A stretch of 64,000 nt of DNA from PZPK01 sp963974595 (GCA_963974595.1 CAXBDA010000002.1:1-64000); one strand, 5' to 3'; numbered from the stretch's first letter, positions 17,642 to 26,675 are shown. Notes: generated from the letters alone by a model not told the origin. A program made the numbers and translations.

Positions 17642-18811
17642 ATGAAACAGAATAATGATTCGTATATAACCAGATTCCTAAGCTTATTACTTGTTGTGCT
17701 TATGGTCGGCTGTAGCAGTGAAAACTCAGATAAAACCACCATACAATTATTAATTGATGACGCGAGTAACCCTTATGAAATGCATTTTGTAAGTGATACG
17801 AAGGCTTATATTCTAAGATATGGTTCACCTTCCGTTTGGATCGTTGATCCGAGTGTGACGGCTGCAGATGAAGAAAACTTTAAAATTGGCGAGATCAATT
17901 TAGGCGCTTATGATGCGGATGGCATTCCAAATATGTCTGCAGGCATAATGGTCAATGATAAATTGTATATAGTCATGCAAGCAATGGATGCCAGTTTTAT
18001 TCCAGGTGAAGCTTATATGGCTGTTATTGATACGACTACTGATACAGAAATTGTTATTGGTACTAATCCCCTGAAAGGTTTCAGGTTAAGCGTTAAAAAC
18101 CCTGTCGATATAGATGTTGAAGGCGATTTTGTTTATGTTACGGGGGTTGGGCGTTACGGTAGCAGCACGCGTGACCCTGAGTATACTGGCGGAGTTGAGA
18201 AAATAAGTCTTGTTGATTTTTCTTCTAGTTTACTTGTTGATGATGGTGATGAACTAAGTAGCCCTTATGGTCAAATATCCGGGTTAACGATTATTTCCGC
18301 TACACAAGCATACTTTACAGCTTATAGTGCATGGCAGAGTGTTTCACTTTATGGTTTCGATCTATCAACTGGAACAGTAAACTCTACTCCGATAACTGGT
18401 TACGATGGTGTTGATATAAGATCTATGGAAATTAGCCCGGAAGGTTATTTATGGCTGGGTTTAGGAAGTTTTACCAATCCGGTTATTGATATTCTTGACC
18501 CGTTAGATGAAAGCTTGGTGGATTCAATTGCTTTAGATAGAAACCCCATACAGATTAGATTTAATACAACCACAGCAGCCATTGTGGGTGTGGCCTCTGA
18601 TTTTGGCTCAAGTGCAATATATTTAGCAGATGCGAGTTCTCCGTATAGTGTTGATCAAGGAAATGCTGAACAAGACTTATCAGATATCGTTGCTGCAATT
18701 GACGAAAATTCCTTTTACCGCTTGGGTCGAAGCAGCCAGCATAGCGTGTCTAAATTTGATATTACTAGCCCATCAGTTCTTGAATGGCAGTTCTCTACAA
18801 ATTCTGATTAA
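17642..18811 (+). CDS. Lipoprotein with probable beta-propeller fold (BtuG-like candidate)
   Basis: 389 residues. The N-terminal signal ends in a lipobox (LMVGC, lipidated Cys24), and the +2 Ser predicts outer-membrane sorting. The mature part shows repeated short strands of the YncE-like surface propeller type, for example DDASNPYEMHFVSDTKAYIL, PVDIDVEGDFVYVTGVG and LWLGLGSFTNPVIDILD. It has AAGGAG before its ATG and lies 15 bases after btuB in a riboswitch-controlled operon. By analogy with BtuG of Bacteroides, a lipoprotein propeller that captures B12 above BtuB, I infer a corrinoid-capture role. This is untested, and BtuG homology is not shown. Confidence 0.65.
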   Translation: MKQNNDSYITRFLSLLLVVLMVGCSSENSDKTTIQLLIDDASNPYEMHFVSDTKAYILRYGSPSVWIVDPSVTAADEENFKIGEINLGAYDADGIPNMSAGIMVNDKLYIVMQAMDASFIPGEAYMAVIDTTTDTEIVIGTNPLKGFRLSVKNPVDIDVEGDFVYVTGVGRYGSSTRDPEYTGGVEKISLVDFSSSLLVDDGDELSSPYGQISGLTIISATQAYFTAYSAWQSVSLYGFDLSTGTVNSTPITGYDGVDIRSMEISPEGYLWLGLGSFTNPVIDILDPLDESLVDSIALDRNPIQIRFNTTTAAIVGVASDFGSSAIYLADASSPYSVDQGNAEQDLSDIVAAIDENSFYRLGRSSQHSVSKFDITSPSVLEWQFSTNSD

Positions 18812-18818
18812 TACTTAT

Positions 18819-20318
18819 ATGACCACACTCATGATACAAGGCACAACATCTGACGCGGGTAAAAGCACGCTTGTTGCTGCCTTGTGTCGTTGTTTTTTGC
18901 ACCGGGATATAAAGGTCGCTCCTTTTAAACCTCAAAATATGGCACTCAATAGTGCGGTAACGGTTGAGGGAGGGGAGATTGGTCGTGCTCAAGCTTTACA
19001 GGCAGTCGCTTGTGGTTTGCAGCCAAGTAATGATATGAACCCCATTTTACTTAAACCTGAAACAGATATTGGTGCACAGGTAATAATACACGGTAAGGTC
19101 AAAGGCAATATGTCTGCGACCAGTTACCATGAGTACAAAACACTCGCGATGGATGCGGTTTTAGAATCGCATGCCCGTCTGGATGAGCGTTATGATGTGA
19201 TTGTGGTAGAGGGCGCAGGTTCACCGGCTGAAATAAACCTTCGCGATCGCGATATTGCCAATATGGGGTTTGCCGAAGCAGTCGACTGCCCAGTTATTCT
19301 CATCGCAGATATTGATAGAGGTGGGGTTTTTGCGCATTTAGTCGGTACTCTGGCCTTACTTAGCGAATCTGAGCAGGCACGTATTCAAGGTTTTGTGATC
19401 AACCGTTTTCGGGGTGATATTGCTTTGCTCAAATCTGGCTTGGATTGGTTAGAAGAATATACCGGTAAGCCTGTTTTAGGTGTTTTACCTTATTTACATG
19501 GTCTCCACTTGGATGCAGAAGATGCATTGCCACAAGAGCAAACGCACTCGGTTAACCACAAATTCACTGTTGTTGTTCCGGTTATTCCTCGCATTAGTAA
19601 TCATACAGATTTTGACCCTTTAAGGGTTCACCCAGATATTGATTTTCGTTATGTTCGTATGGGTGAAGCCATTCCCGCGGCCGATTTAATTATTTTACCT
19701 GGCTCAAAATCCGTTCGAGCAGACTTGGCTTTTTTAAAAGAGCATAAATGGCAAGACGCTATTCTTCGTCATGTTCGCTTTGGTGGGAAGGTGCTGGGTA
19801 TCTGTGGCGGTTTTCAAATGTTGGGAAAGTCTGTTCATGATCCCTTTGATTATGAAGGTAAAGTGGCTTCTGAAAGAAAGACCGGGTCGAGTGATGGATT
19901 CTCCTTGCTAAATATTGAAACTACCTTGTACAAAGATAAGCAGTTGTTTACCAGGGAAGGTCGTTTATCATTCAGTAAAACAGCTATATCGGGTTATGAA
20001 ATTCATACTGGTTTGTCAGAAGGTGAAGACTGCCAAAAAGCCTTTCTGTACTATCAGTTAGAGAATGAAACTGTTTCTGATGGTGCAATTAGTAAATGTG
20101 GGAATATTGCGGGTACTTACTGGCATGGTTTGTTTGAGAAACCTGAAGCACTGCAAGCGATACTGGAATGGGCAGGTTTAGAATCCCAGAAAACCCCCGA
20201 TTTTTCAGCAATTCGTGAGCAACAAATAGAGCGCTTGGTCGATGTTGTTGAAGCGAATATGGATATGGGGAAAGTGTTAAACTTGCTCAATCTAAAAACT
20301 CATAGAGATGCAGGGTAA
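18819..20318 (+). CDS. cobQ: Cobyric acid synthase (adenosylcobyric acid synthase)
   Basis: About 499 residues from ATG 18819 (MTTLMIQGTTSDAGKST). The N-terminal P-loop dethiobiotin-synthetase-like domain with GTTSDAGKST is followed by the C-terminal class I glutamine amidotransferase domain with nucleophile Cys in GICGGFQMLG and His in YWHGLFE. It amidates adenosylcobyrinic a,c-diamide at four positions in the cobalamin pathway. The frame is open back to 18630, inside the lipoprotein gene, but the family begins at the P-loop. Only this late corrin-ring step is present here, so the organism may salvage incomplete corrinoids. Confidence 0.95.
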   Translation: MTTLMIQGTTSDAGKSTLVAALCRCFLHRDIKVAPFKPQNMALNSAVTVEGGEIGRAQALQAVACGLQPSNDMNPILLKPETDIGAQVIIHGKVKGNMSATSYHEYKTLAMDAVLESHARLDERYDVIVVEGAGSPAEINLRDRDIANMGFAEAVDCPVILIADIDRGGVFAHLVGTLALLSESEQARIQGFVINRFRGDIALLKSGLDWLEEYTGKPVLGVLPYLHGLHLDAEDALPQEQTHSVNHKFTVVVPVIPRISNHTDFDPLRVHPDIDFRYVRMGEAIPAADLIILPGSKSVRADLAFLKEHKWQDAILRHVRFGGKVLGICGGFQMLGKSVHDPFDYEGKVASERKTGSSDGFSLLNIETTLYKDKQLFTREGRLSFSKTAISGYEIHTGLSEGEDCQKAFLYYQLENETVSDGAISKCGNIAGTYWHGLFEKPEALQAILEWAGLESQKTPDFSAIREQQIERLVDVVEANMDMGKVLNLLNLKTHRDAG

Positions 20319-20400
20319 TGAAAAGCATAAGCCGCAGCGGCCTTCGTCTTGGCAGGTTTTCCTCTGTCCTTAAAATCACCTAAAAAGAGCGTATAGATAG

Positions 20401-21186
20401 ATGAGTCAAGCCGCTTTACTTCAGGTGTCGAATATATCTTGGTCAGCAGAGCAAACCAATATATTAGACAGCATCAGTTTTGAAATGAAAAAGGGCAGTT
20501 TTGTCGGCTTAATTGGGCCAAATGGTGCGGGCAAGTCGAGCTTGATGCGTTGTATTTATCGCGTAAATAAACCCGATTCAGGCTTGATTTTATTTGAAGG
20601 TGAAAATATTTGGCAAGGCAGCGTAAATGCGAATGCCCGAAATATGGCAGTTATACTTCAAGAGCAAAGTGAGCACTTAGGCTTATCGGTTTACGAAGTC
20701 GTTGCGCTTGGCTTAACGCCACGTAAAAAACTCTTTGAATGGGATACGCCTGAAGACAAACAGCAAATTCAAACTGTATTGAATGACAATGAGCTCACAC
20801 ATTTAGCGTATCGTTTATTTTCATATTTATCGGGTGGTGAAAAACAACGCGTTATGCTCGCTAGAGCGATGCTTCAAAATCCTAAGCTTTTAATTATGGA
20901 TGAACCGACCAACCACCTTGATGTGCATTATCAGGTTGAGGTTTTGCGAAAAGTAAAAAAATTAGATGTCACTGTCTTGGCATCCTTCCATGATCTGAAT
21001 TCGGCTGCCGCATTTTGTGATCAGATATTAGTACTAGACAATGGGCAGTTATGTGCTCAGGGTAAGCCAGAGGAGGTATTAACGGAAGCTTTGTTAAAGG
21101 ATGTCTTTAACACAAAGGCTTATGTTGATCAGCATCCTATTCATCAACATCCTAGAATTACCTATGCCTATCATGCTGCTGACTGA
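20401..21186 (+). CDS. btuD: B12/iron-type ABC transporter ATP-binding protein
   Basis: 261 residues. Walker A is GPNGAGKSS, the signature is LSGGEKQRVMLARA, Walker B is LLIMDEPTNHLD and the switch His lies in ASFHDLNSA. It belongs to the FecE/BtuD family of importers for metal chelates and cobalamin. The operon places it with the corrinoid binding protein and permease, so the symbol rests on context. Its 3' end overlaps the permease start. The 82-base gap before it contains no clear terminator. Confidence 0.88.
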   Translation: MSQAALLQVSNISWSAEQTNILDSISFEMKKGSFVGLIGPNGAGKSSLMRCIYRVNKPDSGLILFEGENIWQGSVNANARNMAVILQEQSEHLGLSVYEVVALGLTPRKKLFEWDTPEDKQQIQTVLNDNELTHLAYRLFSYLSGGEKQRVMLARAMLQNPKLLIMDEPTNHLDVHYQVEVLRKVKKLDVTVLASFHDLNSAAAFCDQILVLDNGQLCAQGKPEEVLTEALLKDVFNTKAYVDQHPIHQHPRITYAYHAAD

Positions 21187-22210
21187 GTCTAAACTTAAAC
21201 ACTATCGGTATATTGTCTTTTGTATGCTGGCGTTAATGAGCGTGCTTGTATCATTAGCTTACGGTGCGATTGATATTGGGTTTACAGACTTATCAGAATG
21301 GTTGGTTTCATTATTAGGTTTTGACTCGTCTGTCGATGCGATTCATGTTCGCATAGTAGAAGAACTTCGTTTACCTAGAATGATTTTGGCATTTCTAACC
21401 GGGGCAGGCTTGTCTTTATCCGGTGCCGTCTTGCAGATGGTCACAAGAAACCCCTTAGCCGATCCTTATCTATTTGGTATTTCTTCAGGAGCATCTTTCG
21501 GTGCTGTGCTTATCATTGCAACCTTATCTGGCTCGAGTACTTTTTTGGTTGAGCACGGCTTACTTCAATTAGGCATTACCGGTGGTGCGTTTATTGGTAG
21601 TACCTTATCGGTCGTGCTTGTTCTTGCCTTTGCCGGAAATGGTCTGCAAATAGAACGCATGCTACTGGCCGGTGTTGCTGTCTCGTTTATGTTTGCTTCA
21701 GCGACGAGTCTGGTGTTGTATCACATTGATGCACAAGCGGTTGCGACTTTACTATTTTGGACAATGGGTAGCTTTACCCGAGCGAATTGGGAAAACCTTA
21801 TTTTACCCATTTGTATTGTGGTTGCGTGCCTAATTATTTTTCTAGGCTTTTCACGGCAGATGCGAACAGCTCTGGCGGGAGATGAGAGCGCAGTTTCCTT
21901 GGGTGTGAATATCCACAAGCTACGTATTAATATGTTGTTATTAAGCTCGTTGATGACAGCAACTTTAGTCGCAAATACGGGGGGTATTGGTTTTGTTGGT
22001 TTGGTGATTCCACATATTATTCGACGAGTCTTTCATCATTACCAACGTTACTTTTTATGGTCTTGCATGGTTTTTGGTGGCTGTTTTATGGTTTGGGTGG
22101 ATGTGCTTGCACGTACGTTAATGGACGACAGTGAGCTGCCAATAGGGGTTATTACTGCGGCACTAGGCAGTATTTTCTTTTTACTTGTTTTAAAGCAAAG
22201 GCGAAGTTGA
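21164..22210 (+). CDS. btuC: B12 ABC transporter permease (FecCD family)
   Basis: About 348 residues from ATG 21164 (or 21173), both inside the end of the ATPase gene; the frame is open back to 21101 but in a coding overlap. About nine to ten hydrophobic helices and the FecCD signatures LPRMILAFLTGAGLSLSGAVLQMVTRNPLADP and GGIGFVGLVIPHIIRR are present. It forms the homodimeric inner-membrane channel of the corrinoid importer. Assignment to B12 rather than siderophore relies on the riboswitch operon. Confidence 0.88.
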   Translation: MPIMLLTESKLKHYRYIVFCMLALMSVLVSLAYGAIDIGFTDLSEWLVSLLGFDSSVDAIHVRIVEELRLPRMILAFLTGAGLSLSGAVLQMVTRNPLADPYLFGISSGASFGAVLIIATLSGSSTFLVEHGLLQLGITGGAFIGSTLSVVLVLAFAGNGLQIERMLLAGVAVSFMFASATSLVLYHIDAQAVATLLFWTMGSFTRANWENLILPICIVVACLIIFLGFSRQMRTALAGDESAVSLGVNIHKLRINMLLLSSLMTATLVANTGGIGFVGLVIPHIIRRVFHHYQRYFLWSCMVFGGCFMVWVDVLARTLMDDSELPIGVITAALGSIFFLLVLKQRRS

Positions 22211-22211
22211 G

Positions 22212-23093
22212 GTGTTGATTAGGGCTAACTATAAAAAGTTAATACAGAGAGCTTCCCAAATTTTAATCATCTTATGCTTATCTGTTCACTATTACGCATC
22301 GGCAGAAGAGCTTAAAGCTCAGCGAATTATTGCCTTATCGCCTCACGCTGTTGAATTACTTTTTTTGCTGGGTGCAGGGGGTCAAATTGTCGCCACAACC
22401 AGTTTTGCCGATTATCCAGAAGCGGCTAAATCTATTCCGGTTATCGGTGGCCATAATGGCATTCAGATTGAGAAAATACTTAGTCTAAAACCCGACCTTA
22501 TTATCGCGTGGGAAGGCGGCAATAAACTTGGTGATCTCGACCAATTAGAACGTTTAGGTTTGAATGTGTATCGAACGCATACAAATTCTTTGACTGAAAT
22601 AGCTGATGAAATAAGACAATTTGGTATGTTGCTTGGTATACCAACACTAGCAAACTCAGAAGCGGATAAGTATTTAAATGGCTTGGCTGAATTGAAACAT
22701 CATTATGCGCAAAAAACACCTGTTCGTTTTTTCTACCAACTTTGGAGTGAGCCACTAAGAGCGATGGCAGCTAAAAGCTGGATAAATGAAATGCTAACAG
22801 GCTGTGGTGGTGAGAATATTTTCAATACCAGTACGAGTGACTACCCCCAAGTCAGCATAGAGAACGTGCTGGCTGAAAAGCCGGACGTGATCATTATTCC
22901 ATCTCATCATGGTCATGGCTTAGGAGAGGGGGATTTTTGGGGGAAATGGCCCGAAGTGCCTGCCGTTAAAAATAACAGAATATTTTATGTAAATGGTGAT
23001 CTTCTTCATCGTTTCTCTATAAGGACTTTAGAGGGGATGAAATCTGTTTGTGAACATCTTGACAGTGTTCGTTCAGAAAGCTCATTCCACTAG
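22212..23093 (+). CDS. btuF: Periplasmic corrinoid-binding protein
   Basis: 293 residues from GTG 22212, two bases after the permease stop. Signal peptide with hydrophobic core ILIILCLSVHYYASA. The mature part has the type III binding-protein fold signatures: RIIALSPHAVELLFLLGAGGQIVATTSFADYP, then LSLKPDLIIAWEGGN and ENVLAEKPDVIIIPSHHG. It delivers B12 from the periplasm to the permease-ATPase complex. The GTG start is weakly supported; a TTG at the next codon is also possible. Confidence 0.88.
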   Translation: MLIRANYKKLIQRASQILIILCLSVHYYASAEELKAQRIIALSPHAVELLFLLGAGGQIVATTSFADYPEAAKSIPVIGGHNGIQIEKILSLKPDLIIAWEGGNKLGDLDQLERLGLNVYRTHTNSLTEIADEIRQFGMLLGIPTLANSEADKYLNGLAELKHHYAQKTPVRFFYQLWSEPLRAMAAKSWINEMLTGCGGENIFNTSTSDYPQVSIENVLAEKPDVIIIPSHHGHGLGEGDFWGKWPEVPAVKNNRIFYVNGDLLHRFSIRTLEGMKSVCEHLDSVRSESSFH

Positions 23094-23127
23094 GTATTAC
23101 CGCATTGATCACAAATAGGTTTTTAAT

Positions 23128-23736
23128 ATGACAGAGCAAAATAAAAATGAATCACATAAAAAGAAAATGCAAAAGCAGAAAGAAAATGTAGATGCGCATA
23201 TTGCTGAAGCTAATATTGAAAAGGGCATTCTTATACTTTTAACGGGCAATGGGAAAGGTAAAAGTAGCTCTGCATTTGGCATGGTACTTCGAGCCATGGG
23301 TTATGGCCATAAAGTAGGGGTTGTTCAGTTTATTAAAGGCCAGCAGTTATCGGGTGAAGAAATTTTCTTGAAAGAAAAGCTGCCCGAAGTTGAGTTCTAC
23401 CAAATGGGTACAGGGTTTACCTGGAATACTCAAGATAGAGCGTCTGATATAGAGGCCGCTGAGAGAACCTGGGCTGTCGCAGAAAAAATGTTGAAAGATG
23501 AGACATTACAATTAGTTGTACTAGATGAGTTGACGTATATGATTGCTTATACCTACCTAGATGAGAGTCGAATACTGGAAGCCTTAAAAAATAGGCCTTA
23601 TGAGCAAAGTGTTGTCGTGACTGGTAGAGGCGGTGGTGCGCAATTAAAAGAACTGGCAGATACGGTTTCAGAAGTGAAAGATATTAAGCATGCCTATAAA
23701 TCGGGTATTAAGGCGCGAAAGGGTGTGGATTATTAA
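23128..23736 (+). CDS. cobO: Cob(I)alamin adenosyltransferase (CobO/BtuR type)
   Basis: 202 residues. A Lys-rich N-terminal helix (about 1-28) precedes the P-loop-like ATP site GNGKGKSS, which in this family binds ATP upside down, and the VLDELTYMIAYTYLD segment. TGRGGGAQLKELADTVSEV is the usual C-terminal motif. It transfers the adenosyl group of ATP to cob(I)alamin and makes the coenzyme form sensed by the riboswitch at 15.4-15.6 kb. It is the last gene of the B12 operon. Confidence 0.95.
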   Translation: MTEQNKNESHKKKMQKQKENVDAHIAEANIEKGILILLTGNGKGKSSSAFGMVLRAMGYGHKVGVVQFIKGQQLSGEEIFLKEKLPEVEFYQMGTGFTWNTQDRASDIEAAERTWAVAEKMLKDETLQLVVLDELTYMIAYTYLDESRILEALKNRPYEQSVVVTGRGGGAQLKELADTVSEVKDIKHAYKSGIKARKGVDY

Positions 23737-23784
23737 TTGTTCAAGTGTGTGGTCGGCAAAAAGCACTGTGAATCCTGCTGATTA

Positions 23785-23822
23785 GATAATCTTGCGATAA
23801 TATTTGGGTTTGCGAGATTATC
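23785..23822. terminator. Possible weak bidirectional terminator
   Basis: Inverted repeat GATAATCT / AGATTATC with a 22-base loop lies between the convergent cobO and flgN genes. It has few GC pairs and no long T run, so termination is only possible, not likely. Confidence 0.3.
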
Positions 23823-23838
23823 ATAACTGCGTTCATAA

Positions 23839-24312
23839 TTATGCTTTGCCAATACGATGAGTGCTGTTAAAAGATTGCGCTTTACCTTGTTGACCATATA
23901 AATTTGGTGTTTTGTTTTGGCCGCGAATAATCGTCATGAGCTTGGTAACGCGTCGGCGCGATTGAGAAATTATGCTGCCATTAACAGAATTTTGTTGTTG
24001 ACAGCTATTCAGCTGCTCTCTGGAGTCTTTCCAAAGCGACATTAGTTCTTTGTCATTTAATTCGGAAAGTTTTTCTTCGACCTGACCAGGACGAATGCCC
24101 ATGCCGGACTTTGACATTAATTTGGCTTTTAATTTGGCTCGGGATTCAAGTTGAGATACTGTTTGAGATTTGTGTTCCGCGAGTTGTTTTATTTTCTGGG
24201 TATTGCGAGTTGTCAGTGTGATTTTTTCTTGTTCAAGTAGTGTGTTTAAGGCTGTTAAATCAACAATATCTTGTTTCAGTAATTTTTTAAGTTCTTCTAT
24301 GAATTGATTCAT
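23839..24312 (-). CDS. flgN: Flagellar export chaperone FlgN
   Basis: 157 residues, almost wholly helical, with the FlgN pattern LLEQEKITLTTRNTQKIKQLAEHKSQTVSQLE and a polar Gln/Asn-rich C-terminal tail. FlgN holds the hook-filament junction proteins FlgK and FlgL in the cytoplasm before export. It lies 25 bases after flgM and shares its sigma-28 promoter, as in Pseudomonas and enterics. Confidence 0.9.
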   Translation of the reverse strand: MNQFIEELKKLLKQDIVDLTALNTLLEQEKITLTTRNTQKIKQLAEHKSQTVSQLESRAKLKAKLMSKSGMGIRPGQVEEKLSELNDKELMSLWKDSREQLNSCQQQNSVNGSIISQSRRRVTKLMTIIRGQNKTPNLYGQQGKAQSFNSTHRIGKA

Positions 24313-24337
24313 ACTTGCACCCTAGAATAGAAAGTTT

Positions 24338-24640
24338 CTATTCTAGGTCAAGCATCTTTTGTGCCAGATTTGCTGAGTCAGGCTGATATTCACCACGATC
24401 AATGCGCGCCTTTAATTCATCAACTCTAGCTTGGTTGACTTCGGGTAGTGCTTTAAGCTCAGTTTCAATCTTTGCTAAATTCTGCGCAGATGAGCTAAGG
24501 CTAACTTTAGATGACGAAGCATTTGACTCAGTGGTAGGGGGGGAGGCTGGTGTCGGGTTTGTACTGACATCTTTACTGGAAATCTGTCTTTTTTGTCCAT
24601 CTGAACGGTTTGGATTGAATCCATTGATATCAATATTCAT
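24338..24640 (-). CDS. flgM: Anti-sigma-28 factor FlgM
   Basis: 100 residues. The N-terminal half is disordered and rich in Ser, Thr and Pro; the C-terminal half carries the FliA-binding helices (LAKIETELKALPEVNQARVDELKARIDRGEY) and the typical end LAQKMLDLE. FlgM binds FliA until the hook is complete and is then exported, releasing late flagellar genes. The sigma-28 promoter just upstream gives the expected feedback loop. Confidence 0.95.
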   Translation of the reverse strand: MNIDINGFNPNRSDGQKRQISSKDVSTNPTPASPPTTESNASSSKVSLSSSAQNLAKIETELKALPEVNQARVDELKARIDRGEYQPDSANLAQKMLDLE

Positions 24641-24675
24641 GTCTAAATCATCCTATAAAAGTTCTTATGCTTAGT

Positions 24676-24702
24676 GTATCGGCCATGCTAAGTAAAGCTT
24701 TA
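24676..24702 (-). promoter_or_regulatory. Sigma-28 (FliA) promoter of flgMN
   Basis: On the minus strand TAAAGCTT (24702-24695), an 11-base spacer and GCCGATAC (24683-24676) match the FliA consensus TAAAGTTT-N11-GCCGATAA with correct spacing. The -10 box lies about 35 bases before the flgM ATG. Confidence 0.92.
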
Positions 24703-24710
24703 ACAAAAAA

Positions 24711-24755
24711 GTAAAAAAAGTAAAAAAAGTAAAAAAAGTAAAAAAAGTAAAAAAA
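24711..24755. repeat. Five tandem 9-bp A-tract repeats upstream of the flgM promoter
   Basis: Five perfect copies of GTAAAAAAA, with degenerate copies on both sides, fill the gap between the end of flgA and the -35 box of the flgM promoter. On the transcribed strand they read as T7 tracts in 9-bp phase. They are outside any gene. Confidence 0.95.
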
Positions 24756-24759
24756 GTAA

Positions 24760-25461
24760 TTAAAGTATGACGCTAACTAAACCCGTATCAGATACTCTTG
24801 CTTTGACTATTCTATTGGACTGGTTATTCTTAACGCTAATTTGTTGTCCTAACTTTCCATCTTGCATGGCTGTCCCTCGCATGCGAATCATAATGCCTTG
24901 GGTGCTGGCCATGATAACAACATCATCGCCTCGTTTCACGAGTTTAGGTGCCTGAAGTAAGCTGGCTTGGATAACGGAGCCATACCTTATCGAGCGTTTT
25001 GCGACCATACCTACCACATCATTGATGTCGTTAAAATTTGCGTTGTAGCTTTTATTGATGATTTCTTCTTTTAGTTCAAGGTCCGATCTTTGTAGTGTAT
25101 GACCTCGCGGCACCGAGCTGGCCGAATAAACGACTGTTCCAAGCACATTAAATTTAGTAGTGATGTATAGCTTCCAGGGTCTTTTATCTTTGCATTCGGC
25201 GAGCACTGTCAAGTTTGATTGATCCATTGGTGAGCGGTTCAGGCTAAATTCTAAGGACAGCCCACATGCTTTTTCGTTAAAGCGAGGATCAATGTTGCCG
25301 ATATCAAACTCTGAGCGGAAGCCGTTTTCCGCTATTTCAGCTTGCGTTGATTTCAGAAACTCGTTTAATTGAATGCTTAATGTCGATGTCGAGTTATTTG
25401 AAAAACATTGGGGTGAAATAAAAAGCAAGATCAAGATGAATATTTGCCTACTAATTTTCAT
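24760..25461 (-). CDS. flgA: Flagellar P-ring assembly chaperone FlgA
   Basis: 233 residues. A signal peptide (hydrophobic core IFILILLFISPQCFS) leads to a periplasmic protein. The C-terminal SAF domain is clear: VVYSASSVPRGHTLQRSDLELKEE, then VGMVAKRSIRYGSVIQASLLQAP and VKRGDDVVIMASTQGIMIRMRGTAMQDGKLGQQISVKN. FlgA assists FlgI in P-ring formation. Its TAA stop lies in the last degenerate 9-bp repeat. It diverges from cheV. Confidence 0.95.
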   Translation of the reverse strand: MKISRQIFILILLFISPQCFSNNSTSTLSIQLNEFLKSTQAEIAENGFRSEFDIGNIDPRFNEKACGLSLEFSLNRSPMDQSNLTVLAECKDKRPWKLYITTKFNVLGTVVYSASSVPRGHTLQRSDLELKEEIINKSYNANFNDINDVVGMVAKRSIRYGSVIQASLLQAPKLVKRGDDVVIMASTQGIMIRMRGTAMQDGKLGQQISVKNNQSNRIVKARVSDTGLVSVIL

Positions 25462-25631
25462 ATTATGTCCTATGCTTTTGTTAGTTCTGTTATAAAACTA
25501 TTTCATCTTTACCCCGTCAAAGGTAAAGAGTCTTGTTTGTAACACTCATTTTTTATGCTGATCTGCATTTTATAGTTATTAATAAAGACAGCAATTTTCA
25601 TACCGCTAATTTACAGTTTGGAGCTCTTTCT

Positions 25632-26576
25632 ATGGCCGGTATTCTGGATAGTGTTAATCAACGGACTCAGCTCGTTGGTCAGAATCGACTGGAACTGTTG
25701 TTATTTAAGCTTCAGGGCGCGCAGATTTATGGCATTAACGTGTTTAAAGTCAAAGAAGTTTTGCAGTGCCCAAAGCTCACTATGATGCCAAAGCGTCATC
25801 CCGTTGTTAGAGGTATTGCCCATATCAGAGGGGGGACTATTCCTATTATTGATATGGGGATGGCAATAGGTCAAACGCCGGTTGATGATGATATCATTCC
25901 AAATAGTTTCGTTATTATTACTGAGTATAACCGTAAAACTCAGGGTTTTTTAGTGGGTGGAGTTGAGCGCATTGTGAACTTGAATTGGGAATCGATTCAT
26001 CCACCACCAAAGGGAGCAGGTAGAGATAATTACTTAACAGCAGTAACGCGCATTGATAATAAACTCGTTGAAATTATTGATGTTGAGAAAATTCTGTCTG
26101 AAGTGGCACCGGTTAAAGAAACGGTTAATACCAGTTTTATTGAGAAGGTAAGTGTGCGTAATGCTGAAATACCATCTACTGTTTTAGTGGTAGATGACTC
26201 TGTTGTGGCCAGAAAACAAATACAAAATTGTTTGCAAGCTATCGGGATCAATGTGATTACTAAAAATGATGGTAAACAGGCATTTGATTATCTAAAAGAG
26301 TTGGTATCAGATGGCTCGACTATTTCAGATCACTTATGTTTGATGATATCTGACGTTGAAATGCCAGAAATGGATGGCTATACCCTGACGACGCTATGTA
26401 AAGATGATCATCGTTTAAACTCGCTTTATATTATGCTGCATACCTCACTTTCTGGTGTATTTAACCAAGCTATGGTTCAAAAAGTAGGGGCGGATGATTT
26501 CATGGCTAAATTTAGTCCGGATGAATTGGCTGAAAAGGTAATGGAAATAATTGAGCGACTAAGTGCCGAAGCATAA
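25632..26576 (+). CDS. cheV: Chemotaxis coupling protein CheV (first copy)
   Basis: 314 residues from ATG 25632 (MAGILDSVNQRTQLVGQNRLELLLF). The frame stays open to 25533, but CheV proteins start at this MAGILD-type motif. The N-terminal CheW domain (about 10-150) has GINVFKVKEVL; the C-terminal receiver domain has VLVVDDS and the phospho-acceptor Asp in MISDVEMPEMDGY. CheV couples receptors to CheA and helps adaptation. It is followed by cheR and divergent from flgA, as in Pseudomonas. A close paralogue lies at 46.3 kb. Confidence 0.93.
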   Translation: MAGILDSVNQRTQLVGQNRLELLLFKLQGAQIYGINVFKVKEVLQCPKLTMMPKRHPVVRGIAHIRGGTIPIIDMGMAIGQTPVDDDIIPNSFVIITEYNRKTQGFLVGGVERIVNLNWESIHPPPKGAGRDNYLTAVTRIDNKLVEIIDVEKILSEVAPVKETVNTSFIEKVSVRNAEIPSTVLVVDDSVVARKQIQNCLQAIGINVITKNDGKQAFDYLKELVSDGSTISDHLCLMISDVEMPEMDGYTLTTLCKDDHRLNSLYIMLHTSLSGVFNQAMVQKVGADDFMAKFSPDELAEKVMEIIERLSAEA

Positions 26577-26675
26577 CTTCATTTAAGGTTAACGTGCTCC
26601 TGTAGGCTAAGCCTTAAAACAGTTATACTCAGGGTTTCTAACTTAGAGCTCTCCACTTTATTTAAGATTAATTGA

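Noticed and set aside
18630..18818. Upstream extension of cobQ by 63 codons
   Set aside because: It lies inside the lipoprotein gene in another frame, and the CobQ family starts at the P-loop just after 18819.
24711..24755. Short regular repeats considered as a CRISPR array
   Set aside because: The 9-bp units are contiguous without spacers and no cas genes are near; it is a simple tandem repeat.
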